From Gonium pectorale (lineage: Eukaryota > Chlorophyta > Chlorophyceae > Chlamydomonadales > Volvocaceae), in contig LSYV01000068.1 of the NCBI GenBank assembly GCA_001584585.1, forward strand, positions 416,128-480,127: 64,000 nucleotides of DNA, written 5' to 3'. Positions 49,405 through 60,247 of this stretch are shown piece by piece. Positions within the stretch are counted from its first letter, which is position 1. The number at the start of each line of letters is the position of its first letter. The position numbers and the translations under genes are program-made. The notes under the pieces were generated by a model. That model had not been told where the DNA came from. It did not search any database and saw only the letters and a list, made by a program, of their open reading frames with translations.

Positions 49405-50853
49405 TTACATGGACCGCAGCGCTCCCGTCCGCTTGAAAATACCCCGCGCCGTCGCCAGCAGCCGCTCGCCGCCAAACCCTGAAGCACCCGCGCCCGCCAG
49501 CCCGAGCGCCGCTGCCACCGCCGGCGAGGTGGAGGCCGAGGGCACCGGCGGCACCGCATCACCCTCCGCTGGCGGCATCAATAGCTCGAGCTCCACCTCC
49601 ACCGTGGTCCGCAGCTGCTGCCCCACCCCGGGCGCGTCCCGAATGGACAGCACCCGCGAGCGCAGGATGAGGTCCGTGTCGGGCGGCGTGGGCTCCAGGT
49701 AACGGACCTGCACAGCATGGGCAGGGCGTGTCACCGGGTCGTGGAGGGGAGGGGAAACCGGAAAAGGTGCTCTGCGGCACATACAAACTCTCACGCGAGC
49801 CGTTTCGACCCTCTCGCATCCTTCTCCTCCTCTCCCCCCCCGCTCCTCTCCCTGCAACCGTTTCCCCACAGGAAAGAGTTCAACCCTCCATACCAGACCC
49901 GCACCTCCATGGACGCTGTAAGGGTGAGTGGCGGTCGGGGCAGGCAGCCCTTGTCCATCAGGGCGATGGCGGCAGCCCAGTTGCCTGCGAGCGTGAGGCG
50001 AGGGGCAGGTGGGGTCGGCAAATCGCATGTACTAAGAGGTTTGCGCGGCTGAGGTGAGGCTTGGGCGACAGCCGTCCGCGAACCCCCCGCCAAAGCCCCT
50101 TTCCCCTGCCCCGCCCCACTTGCGCGCCAGGGCGTGGTCCGCTGCTCCCAGCGGCCCAAAGTGTTGACACGCTCAGGCCAAGCGTGCGGCAGCCGGGAAC
50201 GCTACCAGGCACGCGGGGCCGCACTGCACCCGCCCGGCCGCACTCTCTCCCCACGCCCCTCATCCCTCGTCCGCTCCCCACTGCTTCCCACCGCTCCCAC
50301 AACTCCCGCTGCCCGTGCCCACCGTGGCAGTCCAGGAGTGTGGACACCACGCCCCCGTTTATGATGCCCGGGAAGGCAATGTACTTGGAGCTGACACGCG
50401 CGCGGCCCTCAAGGCGGCCCAGGCCCCCGCCCGGCATGCGGCGGGACTCCAGGCGGAGGCCGTCAGGGTGGGCCGGACCTGGGGTGAGGAAGGGGCCCAG
50501 GTTTCAGCGGCGGGCGACATAGAAGGGGCAAGGAGCGAAGTGGCGTGTGGGGTGGGAGGGAAAAGCAGATTGGATGGCCATCTTATGCCATCCTACACCG
50601 CATACGCAACTTAACACCACCGGGCCTACGTGCACCAGCAGCAGCACCACCATCCACGACACGAGCATCTCCGATACCACAGGGGACCGCACGACCACTC
50701 GCGCATGTCACTCCGCGCACAGCTACTGCCCCAGTCGCTACGTTCGTAGGTACACGCGTACAAGAGCTTGAGGCACCTACCGCAGCCAAAACAAAGCGAC
50801 TCTGGGTGGTACGCCTCCTGCGGCAGCGCGGGCACTTGGGGCGTAAGGAGCAT
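49405..50853 (-). CDS. Hotdog-fold acyl thioesterase (4HBT/PaaI-type)
   Basis: Predicted to hydrolyse acyl-CoA-type thioesters. Four exons, all phases closing, 203 residues: 50853-50781, 50478-50323, 49984-49905, 49707-49405. The splices rebuild conserved family motifs: CFGCG (first junction) followed by PAHPDGLRLE, KYIAFPGIINGGVVSTLLD, and DCHG/NWAAAIALMD (second junction), then TLTASMEVRYLEPTPPDTDL, the central strand of the hotdog. In this family the HGG-type loop and the Asp of LLD lie at the active site; here the loop is INGG. The C-terminal 60 residues are a low-complexity Ala/Pro stretch. The start ATG at 50853 gives no obvious targeting peptide; an upstream exon is possible. The stop codon forms TGTAA with the previous codon. 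Confidence 0.8.
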
Positions 50854-53800
50854 TTGGGGTGCAGAAACGACCGACGCCCTTGTGACGTGAGTTTCAAAAC
50901 ACCTGCCTGCACGCTCAGCTCCTGGCCGACGGGTTCCACGACGCCCTCGACTACGGCGGGGTGGTGCGGACTCCGGCAGGGGTTGACAGGAACACCATCA
51001 TGTTTGAGCCTCTCCCACGACGGGCTGCTGCCACCAGCGGCACCGCTCGAAAGCTGCCTGGCGAGCGTTGTGAGCGTCGAATCCCCTAAGATGACCCCGC
51101 CAAGAAGTGTCCCTAGCCGCCAGAGCTGTGTCGGAGCTTCAGGCGTAGTGCCAGCATGTCGGAATGACTGGCATAGCACTGACAAAGCCCGGCAGCTGCG
51201 CATGCCGGGCTGTTGTGCCTGTCGGCAAAGGGCTGCAGGCCAGATGGCCAGGAACGCAGTTTCCTAGTCAGGACTAAATCGCAGCAGTCGCACTGTCGCT
51301 GCGGTATCAAGGTTACGGGCCCTCAACGTGACGGAAAACTTCAGTCAGAAACGCCAACGCGATTTATGGTGCCACCTTAAGTACTTCCTGTTCAGACGAG
51401 GTTATAATACCTTGTGGGGGGGTCGGAACTCAGCGCTTGCCTGGTACACTGGGAGCCGTTGCTCGTTGGACCGCCGTGCCCGCGCCGCCGCGCCTACCCA
51501 ACTAGAACTCACACGCAACATGCCAAATCTTGGGGTATGCGCCAGAGCTCCATGTTTCGAGGTCCTTGATATTGCTGGATCTGCGGAAGGCAGCGTGCTG
51601 GTACGAAGGCCAGGCGGCATCCAAGACGGAGCTTGCAAACACGCATCGCAGTAGTCGGAGCGCTTGCGGGTTGGTGAAGCGCGGGCAGTACTTGGCTACC
51701 TGTGGGCATAGTGAGGGCCGTCAGCGGGCGTACCATAACACCAGGTGACCGAGATGGTCAGGACACGTTAGGGCAAAGCGTCCGAGCATGGGGATTGCGG
51801 TATGTATTTCCGGGTACGGGCCAGCGGGCATCTATGGAGTTCCGATTTCGTCCGGCTCCTGCATGAGGATGCTACGCAGCCGTGGGTTCCTCATGCGCAC
51901 GCGCATGCGTGTGCGACGAGAACCAGCTTTAGGCACCAGAGCCGCAGTGCCCAGGCCATCTAGGATGAAGTTGACGCGCAGCCCGTAATCCCGCGCCTCC
52001 TCGGTGCTGGCGGCGGCATCACCGCTTCTGGATTCCCCGCAACGTCCGGTCAAGGAGGAGCGTGTTTTGGGTCTCGGCTCTGTGCGTGATGGGGGGAGTG
52101 CCCAATCGTCGTGGCGGCGTTGCTAATCGCACCGACGGCAAGGACTGCCCCCTTGGTGGCGGCGATCGTGGCGGCGGCAAAGCAACATCTGCTGCTGTGG
52201 TGGCGGCGGCGGCGGCGCCGCTGCCGCAATGGATCCGGGGTAGCACCCGCGAGGCCTGTGAACTCCTGGTTCCGGTGCTGCAACGGCAGCCAATCCATGC
52301 ATGGAGCGCACGCGCTTCTCATGCCGGCGCTGGGGCCGTATGAGCAGGGCGGCTCATGCGGACCGTATGTCAACTATACGATAAAGGGACAATGGACAGC
52401 GGGTCTCTTGTTTCGTGCATACCACCACACTTTCGTCTACGGCGCCCATGTGGCATGTCCCCTCCGCTGCCTTGAGCCAGGGCGTGCCATGGCGTGTGCA
52501 GTCTTCTCTTGGAGCAGGTGGAAGGTACAGCACAAAGAAACTGAGGGTACTCTTCGTATCTCGAGGAGGGAGGGACTTGGACTCTGGGTAACGCAGATTA
52601 TGCCTTGCTCAGCTTATGTGGAGAGGCCCTTACGGGCTGCATTCTGATTGCGCGTTGGCACGTTGTAGTACGGTGCTCCATCCTCACGACACGTCATGCC
52701 CGTTCGTCATGAGTATGATGGTGAAGGGGAGCTACGTAGACTCTTCCTCGGTGAAATTCTGAGGTGTCTGGCGGTGACACCCGAACATCGCCCGCAGACT
52801 CAATGGCCTTGGTGGAGCCCTCCGCTAGCATCGCTGCCGCCTTCTCCGCCGCCTTGATGGGCGCATGTGTGCGTAGCTGCCTGAAGACGCGAAAGGGGTG
52901 CTGTGCTCGCGTGGCGGTGCCGTACGACAGAACAGTGAGCAGAAAGAGGGAAGCCACCTCTATGGGCATACACACCCAGCCCAGCATGAGGCTTGAGTGG
53001 GGGAGTCTTTCTCTCAAGTCTTCGTTGGTTCTGTCTGGGTCGAGCAGGGTAAACGGGCTGCAGGCTAGGCTGCTTGTTGTTGCTTACGAAGCCTACCCGA
53101 AGGCACGACGTTTCCACCAGGCATGGTCGGCGGAGGGCATGAGCAGACAGGCCCTCCTGTCCCAGCGGTATAATTACCTGGCTTGACTTGGGCGCTTATG
53201 GGGGATATTATGCGGGTAAGGAACGTAGTAACGAGTGGTAGTGCTGCGTGCGGCGGCGCTGCCCTGGGCAGCGGCTCAGCCAACAGGCTCACATGTCAGC
53301 AGTAGGTCTCTCTTACACGCCCTTCCGAACAATGAGGTGTCTAGGACTCAGTACACAGGGAGTTGGTTGGGTGTCGAGAGACAGCCGGTCTCTCGACATA
53401 CGCAGGCTAAGAGCAGCTGGCGTCTGCCGTACACTCCGAATCACCACCAAATCTAGCACAGCAAACCGCAAACTCTAGCACGGACGAGCCAGGCTGCATC
53501 ACGAGCCTGCTCGTAATCAACGACAAGGAATACAGGGCCATAACCGGCCTCACCACCACATGCCCATGCACATTGCATGTCCATACCCGCCATCTGCACA
53601 ACACGGACTTTCCCGCGTTGCCACGCATCCTGTCAAACACATGATATGGCGTGACAGAACGGGGACCTGCTGGGCGCTGCCGTCGACACTGCCACAAGCC
53701 CTTCTGCGGCCAGCGGTTACTGGACTGTGCAGTGTGTACGCCAGGTTGGTCTTGGTAACGGGTCAACCGGCCCCGAGTTGCATTCCAGGTCTGTACACGG

Positions 53801-55833
53801 CCGGCTGGGCGGGCTGGGCGCACGGAGGTCTGGTAACCGCTGAGCGCCGTCGGACCGGTGACCATGACGACAGCACCATCGCAGCTCAACCTTGAAACCG
53901 TGCAGTACACCAGGTGAAGTCCGACAAAGTGGGTAAGATGGCAAACCGGTCTTGGGGGGGCGGGANNNNNNNNNNNNNNNNNNNNCGTGCCGGTGCGTCT
54001 GTACCGTTGCTTCATGTGAGATGGGGAAGAAATACAAAGGAGTAACATGCCCTGGGCGGAGTTGTTGGCTTCAAAGATAATGCATGTCGCGACGCTTGGT
54101 GTAACGTGTAATGCCTAGCCTACCTTGGCTGGATGGTAGAATGAGCGGCTAGACACGGTACGCAGCCCAAGTCCTACGAGGGTCCGTGTGCTCGTCTCCT
54201 TCACCCGCCCTACTCGCCATGTCTCGCCTAGGAGTATGTATGTCCAAAAAATTGGCGATGGCTTCCCTGTTTCTGACCAAGCAATCTGGTAAACCTGGTA
54301 ACTGATAGCAAACGTAAGGACCGGATAGGCCCGCCGTGATAGGATGGGGCCGCCATTTCCTGGCTGACATGGAACAGCACGTATGCCCGCTGCCGCTTAT
54401 GTCAGGATGTTCTGCTGGCCTTTGGGTGCGACCAGAGCTTGCATACGGCCTCGTCACGAGCGTGTGTTGAGACGATGTTTGCCCTAGAGGTGAAGACCAG
54501 TACCCCGCAATGGTGACGAGACGAGAGTGTTTGGTTCAGGGCCTCACAGTCAAAATCCCGGAAGTTTCGTGCTGAACCCCGTCCCACCCGGAGCCCGACA
54601 TTTGCATGGTTGCAGCTGGCTGCGTCGTTCTGGATGGGCGGGATTGGGACCTCGGAATGGCAGTAAGTGCTCAGTGTCCGTGCACCGGGCGCCCCTGTGG
54701 AAATAACGCCACGGCGTGTGCTGCAAGGCCCACGGCAACGGCAACACGACGGTCGCACGAAAACTGGTGGAGAGGGCGGGAAGGCAGGCGGATTGTAATG
54801 GCACGACAAGGGCCGTATGGAGGCATCCGCGCTGCATTGCTGACGCGAAGAGGGACCCGGCCCAACCTCCAGCCGCTCCAGCACGCTCTCTGCGCCCTGT
54901 GGCTGCACCTGCGCTGCCGATGCGCATGGTTACGGCAGACGGAGTCCGGCCGCGGGACATGACGACAGCACTGATCTACCATGCCGCTTAAAGGAGTGTG
55001 AAATAAATCAAAGCGAGCCGCACTTCTTGCGCTTTCTTTCCTACACTACCTCCAGCTTACATCGCCTTCATGGATAACATGAGTACGCGCATCTAGGGCG
55101 ACTCATCGAGCTCGCCGCCTGCGAGAGCGGATTTAGAGCCCCAACCCCCAACACCTACGGTGCCGCTGGCACCGCACGCGCGGGCGGCCCTCCTATAATC
55201 CAATCGAGTCACCTTTACCATCATGAACGCCCAGTCGTAAGAAGAACGCGCGAACGCACCAGTGAACGAAGGTCGCGGCGCGCGTTCACGGCAACGCGCC
55301 AAAGAGGCATCTGGCGCCGAGCACCTGATGCGAGCCATATGCAGATGCGTCGACAAAGTTCTCGCCTCGTGGTGGGTTGTCAGCGCATGGCGCCTGCGCT
55401 CCTTGAACCGGCCAAACCACAGACAAGATACAAGAAGCGCGCGGACCCTCGCCTTCCCAAATGTCACTTTAGTACTGGTTCCAGAATACGTGCGCAGTCG
55501 CAGTAGCTGCGCCGCCCACAGCGCGTGTAGTTGGCTGCCCCCCGGCCGCAAAAAGATAGACCCATGTCTTGTCCATGGCGGTTATGCACTTTCACAAATT
55601 AAATACCACAGCATGGATGCCGTGATGGTACCAGTACACACATGTGGGCCTTCAATCACACAGTCACGGTATGCAACGGAACATTAAGGCTTCAGTACGC
55701 ACGGCAAATCGGTTAGAGCCCCTGTTCAGGCGCAGCACGCGCGCACTTGCACGCGGCGCAGCCCCAACCGAGCATGAACATAAATCCCAGACCCATTTAC
55801 GTTATTTCACCCACTTGATCCCGATTCGCATCG
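50854..55833. other. Gene-poor region with exon-like relics and an N gap
   Basis: No complete gene. Two minus-strand pieces have exon-like composition: about 52020-51935 (TEEARDYGLRVNFILDGLG) and about 52880-52795 (HAPIKAAEKAAAMLAEGSTK). Neither could be joined to neighbours. A degenerate dispersed repeat is at 53090-53130. Confidence 0.4.
53966..53985. other. Assembly gap (20 Ns)
   Basis: Short N run in a non-coding region following a GGGGGGGCGGGA stretch. Confidence 0.95.
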
Positions 55834-58800
55834 TCAGCGGATCAAACCGCCGGGTCCACGCTGGCCCCCGTCCAACAGGCCGTTGCCTCGCCCAGACGCG
55901 TTGCCATAACGGTGAACGGCATTCATCGAGAGATTGCCGCTCCCCTGCGGACCCAGGCCCCCCATCATGTCAGGGTGCCCCCCAAGCATGCCTCCACCAA
56001 GCCAGCCGCCCCCGCCTCCGAGCCCGCCCAAGCCCCCGCCCCCGCCACCTGGCATGTTGAGATTGAGCGTGGGGCCTCCACCCTGGGGACCGGGCTTGCC
56101 GAACACGCTGCCACCGCCGCCGAGCCCCAAGCCGCTACTTCCAAGCCCCCCACCGCCACCCAGGCCGCCACCAGTGCCCATCAAGCCTCCACCACTCCCG
56201 AGGCCGCCACCGCCGCCGAGGCCTCCTCCGACTCCCATGCTCCCCCCGCCGCCGAGAGGACCTCCGGGCCCACCGCCTAGCGGCATGCCTTTAGACCCCG
56301 ATCCTCCCAGCGTCGGGCCGGGTCCGCCTAAGAGGTCGGGAGACAGCGCCCCGCCCGCACCGGGCGGCATACCTGAAGGCCCAACGCCGTTCTCCATGAG
56401 CCCTCCAGAGGGCGAGATGCCGCTCAGATTGCCCGACATGTTGTGAGGCTGGTTGGACATGCCCAGGCCGCCGCCGCCCTTGGCACTGAGCTCGCCGTTC
56501 ATGCCGCCGCCGCCCATCTGGCCAGCGGCCTGCCGCGCCATCGCCGCCGCGTGCAGGCTTTGGAGCTCCTGCTTAACGGCGGCGGCGCTCATGCCGCCCG
56601 GCCCGCCGTCACCGCCGCGCATGCCGCCCACGTCGAGGGAGCCAACGGGCCCGCTGCCAGTGCCGCCCATCATGGACTGCATCTCCGCCATTGCGCCGAA
56701 TGGGTTAAGCCGCTGCTGTCCGCCGGGGTTGCCGCCGCCGAGCCCGCCGCCCATGCCCGGGCCCATGCCGAGTCCACCGCCGAGACCGCCACCCATGGGG
56801 CCGCCGCTCATGCCAGCGCCTCCCATGGCCCCGCTGCCCATGGAACCGTTGCCCATATTGCCTCCCATGCCTGCGCTGCCCATGCCGCCTCCGCCCATTC
56901 CGTTGCCCGCGAGGCTGTTGCCGCCCATGCCGCCTCCGGCCATGTCCTGCTGTCCGCTCTGCTGCTGCATAAGCGAAAGCTTATCTGGGGCCCCACCGGC
57001 TGACGAGCCGTTGGCAAAGTGCTGATGCAGCAGCATGGCGTCCTGCGGTGTCAGCGTGTTGTTGCTGCCCGGCCCACCGCCCATGCCGCCTCCGCCCATG
57101 CCGCCTCCGCCCATGCCACCTTGCCCCATGCCGCCTTGCCCCATGCCGCCTCCGCCCATGCCGCCTCCGCCCATGCCGCCTCCGCCCATGCCCATCATCA
57201 TTTCCAGCGACTCCCCGCCGCCCATCCTGCCAGGGTATGGGCCAGTACGGTAGGAGAGAGGGATGATGTATGTACTCAGAACGAGCAAACCGCGTCGGAT
57301 GGACTCCCTCCAGGCAACTGGCTTGGGAGCCCGGAACTGGGCGCGGCATGGAGACCCTCACGAGTGATTCTTTGTGAGGTCATGGATGTGCAGGTGTTCA
57401 GGCATGCGCCTACCTCTATCACGTCCAGCTTAAGTTTGTATCCGGTTCGTTCCGGGCAACACGAGCTGCACGCACCCATTCGGGGCTTCTGCCCTTACCC
57501 GGTCTGCGTGGGCCCCATGTTCGCCATGTTGCCCATGCCGCCCGCGTTGCTCCCGTCCTTGCCGAACACCAGGGCCAGCACGTTGGAGAGCGCCAGCACG
57601 TCGCAGTGGTAGGGGAAGGCCTCCACCACGAACAGCGCCGCCTGCACGGGCGACAGCACCTGGTACAGCACCTTCAGGAACAGCTCCATCACCGTCTTCT
57701 GCTCGCGGAGGAGCGACTCCTGTGGAAACGCAGGCAAAGAAAATATCGTAATTCCTGGAACAAAGCCGACACACCACTCACTTCAGCCAAACAGGCTCTC
57801 TCTCCATGAAAGCCTGATGGGATAGCGCGTCTTGAGGCTTTGATGGAGAACATCAGGGTTACTCGGAAGGTAAGGACACGTCCTGTCATGCAGAAGGGGT
57901 ATCTGGTGCCGATAGGTGGCTACAGCGCGCACTACGCCTGCCTTCGCCTGGTGAGCCCTCCTGTCAGCTAACCAGGTGACGCTCCCCGTGCCTCTTCAGC
58001 ACTTGCACCGGACCTTGAACATGTCGACAATCCGCTGTAGCAGGAGGGCGTTGCGCGCGAAGTACAGGTAGCCATGCTGGATCAGCACCGACATGTTGGA
58101 CACCTCCTCAACCAGCATACCGCCAGGTCCCGTGCTGCAGGCCGCCGCCGTCAGCTCTGCCGCCTGGCGCGCCATGGTGGCACGCTCCTGCAGCAGCACC
58201 TGCATCTTGGCCACGTGAAGCTCCCGCGCGTGGAGGATGGACAGGACCTGCAGGTTGGAGAGCTGCAGCTGCGCAATGACGTTTATCCAGTGGCTCTTGT
58301 CCAGCTCCCAGTCGGTGTTGGAGGTGCTGGCGTAGTCCTTACTGATCGTCTCCAGCACGTAGGGCGTCTCTGGCTTGAGTATCTGCAGGCAGACCTTGCT
58401 GATGGTGTGCACCAGCGTCTTGATGTCCGCTGTGACCTTCTCAGGCAGGTTCTTGCCTTTGGCAGTGCGAAAAAGGGAGAGCAGCAAGGGCAACAACAAA
58501 CGTCAGTAAGACATCATACCAATGCAAGACGATACAGCCGTATACATCCTTAGCTTAGCACATGGCCGGCATGGCGCAGCACGTGGCTGCATACCGTTTT
58601 ACCCTAACCCTGGCTCACCCGCCCGCCACGCTGACCACCCGCCCGACCCGCGCCCGCCCGGACCTGTAATATCATAGCTTGCCAAGTTTGACTGGACCAG
58701 GTAGTCCTTCAGCGCCTGGACCGATGAGCAGTATGCCTGCTTCAGCTCCTGCTCGGTGATTAGGGGATTGCCAGCCTGAGCGCTGGGTCCCGCAGCTGAT

Positions 58801-59633
58801 TGCTCTGTGGGAAACAGTAAATTGTCAAGCATAGCTCATTGTAAGCACATTTGCATGCTGCGCTGTAATTGCTTACCGCCACGCATGGCCAGAGCTTGCT
58901 TCAGTCGCATAAGCTCCGTGTCCTTTTCCTTCAGCGCCATCTCCAGTTGTATAGTGCGTTCGCTAACAGCTGCAAACCTATTCTGCAGCTCCTGCTGCCC
59001 CTGCGTGTTGGGGCTAGCAGTCCCTCCCTCAGCCATTTCTCTTGGCCGCTTCGCGCCTCGGCCGCTGCTGCTGCAAGAGATAACAGCGACATGGACAAAC
59101 GCGTGAGAGGGGGCAGGTCAGGATGTGCTCGTCGGCAAGGTTGGGTGTGCGGTCCACGGAACAGAGCGACACGCGACAGGTGCTCTGAGACAACACAAGG
59201 CAAGTTGCTGAGCTGTGGGGGTGCTGCGCGGACAGCCACGCTAACATCCGCTCCGCGTAGACGTCTCCGCGTAGACGTCCCCTCCTTCGCTACAATCATT
59301 CGTCGCAGGTATGAGTCGCGCATGCTTTTCCAGGCCAGCCCGTCTGCATCTCACTGGTAGAGCCCTTGCAAAATACCTGGGTCTTTGCTCCGGCACGGCC
59401 TGCTCTTGCATGGTCTTCGCCCCCTTGCTCCGGTTGCTCGTGGTGGTCTGTGTAACCTCTGAGTCCGCGGCAGGCTCTTCTTTCAAAGGCGGCCCAAGCC
59501 TGGATGGCGCTTGGGCCGCCTGAGCACCCGCAGCTGCAGGATCCTTGCTGCTGTTGTTCTGGTCCGTGGTCGTGACCGGCGACGGGCCGGTAACGGGCCG
59601 GTAATCAACTTGAGTGAGTTCGGGCTCTTGCAT
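55834..59633 (-). CDS. Coiled-coil protein with Gly/Met-rich tail, TGA-bZIP-like helical core
   Basis: Six exons, all phases closing, 882 residues: 59633-59377, 59070-58877, 58804-58664, 58456-58014, 57719-57499, 57226-55834. Residues 1-95 are polar and disordered. Residues about 108-148 form a leucine-zipper-like coiled coil (ELQNRFAAVSERTIQLEMAL). Residues about 160-400 are a long helical domain (ELKQAYCSSVQALKDYLVQS, ARELHVAKMQVLLQERATMA, LSPVQAALFVVEAFPYHCDV, LALSNVLALVFG). The last block loosely resembles the LTxRQAAR...LRALSSLW end of plant TGA bZIP factors, but no bZIP basic region is visible before the coiled coil. The last 465 residues are GGM/GGGM repeats with Gln, Asn and Pro. I infer a nuclear regulator; the family is unproven. 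Confidence 0.65.
57053..57195 (-). repeat. 15-bp minisatellite coding for GGMGG repeats
   Basis: Repeats of a GCCGCCTCCGCCCAT-type unit on the plus strand encode GMGGG units at the start of the Gly/Met-rich tail. Two units differ and give GMGQG. Confidence 0.8.
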
Positions 59634-60247
59634 GTTCAAGGAGTCCGAAATGTGGGCCAATGGCCGGGCAGTGAGCACATCACTGAAATTTCAATCGAAA
59701 TGGATACAATATGGAAGCGGAAACAGAAGGCCGAACTTGTCTTCACGCCCAAACACGCCAAATCAGACAGAGTATTTGTAAGCTGGGTAATGAGTTGGAA
59801 TGAGCAATGCCCAGTAACCAGGCTTGGGCGCTTGATGCCTGCAAAGTCAAAGTGAACCAGGCTAACTGCCGCGCCCGGCGTGGACGTGCATCACGGCACC
59901 CTGGCAAGATGACCTCCCAAGATTGCGCTCTGTTGCTGTGCTCTACCAGGACTTATCACGGCCTTTTGCTACATAACAAAAGTCCGAAGAGAGCGACCGT
60001 GTCCTGTCTCATTCCGACAAAGAAATCTCCAAAGAAATAAGAATTATTTCATGAGATCATGACAGATTCCTGTGCACACTAGGCGAAAAGCATGCCCCAT
60101 CCCCGGGGGAGAAGGCCTGCTGGCGTATGCAACCATGTAACCATTAGCAGTTGAAGTCATCATTCTCGGCCGCGGCTTTCTGGCCAGGGCAGTGGCTGCT
60201 CGCCGCTCGGCAGGCCGCTGTGAGGGCTCTGAGGGCTTGCGGCCACC
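59634..60247. promoter_or_regulatory. Divergent intergenic region
   Basis: Separates the minus-strand coiled-coil gene from the plus-strand gene starting at 60248, so it should hold both promoters. No defined element recognised. Confidence 0.4.

Noticed and set aside
55912..57025. Plus-strand Pro/Ala-rich frames at 55.9-57.0 kb
   Set aside because: They are the complementary reading of the Gly/Met-rich repeat exon.
55834..59633. Firm annotation as a bZIP transcription factor
   Set aside because: A zipper-like coiled coil is present but the basic DNA-binding region was not found; kept as a weak resemblance only.
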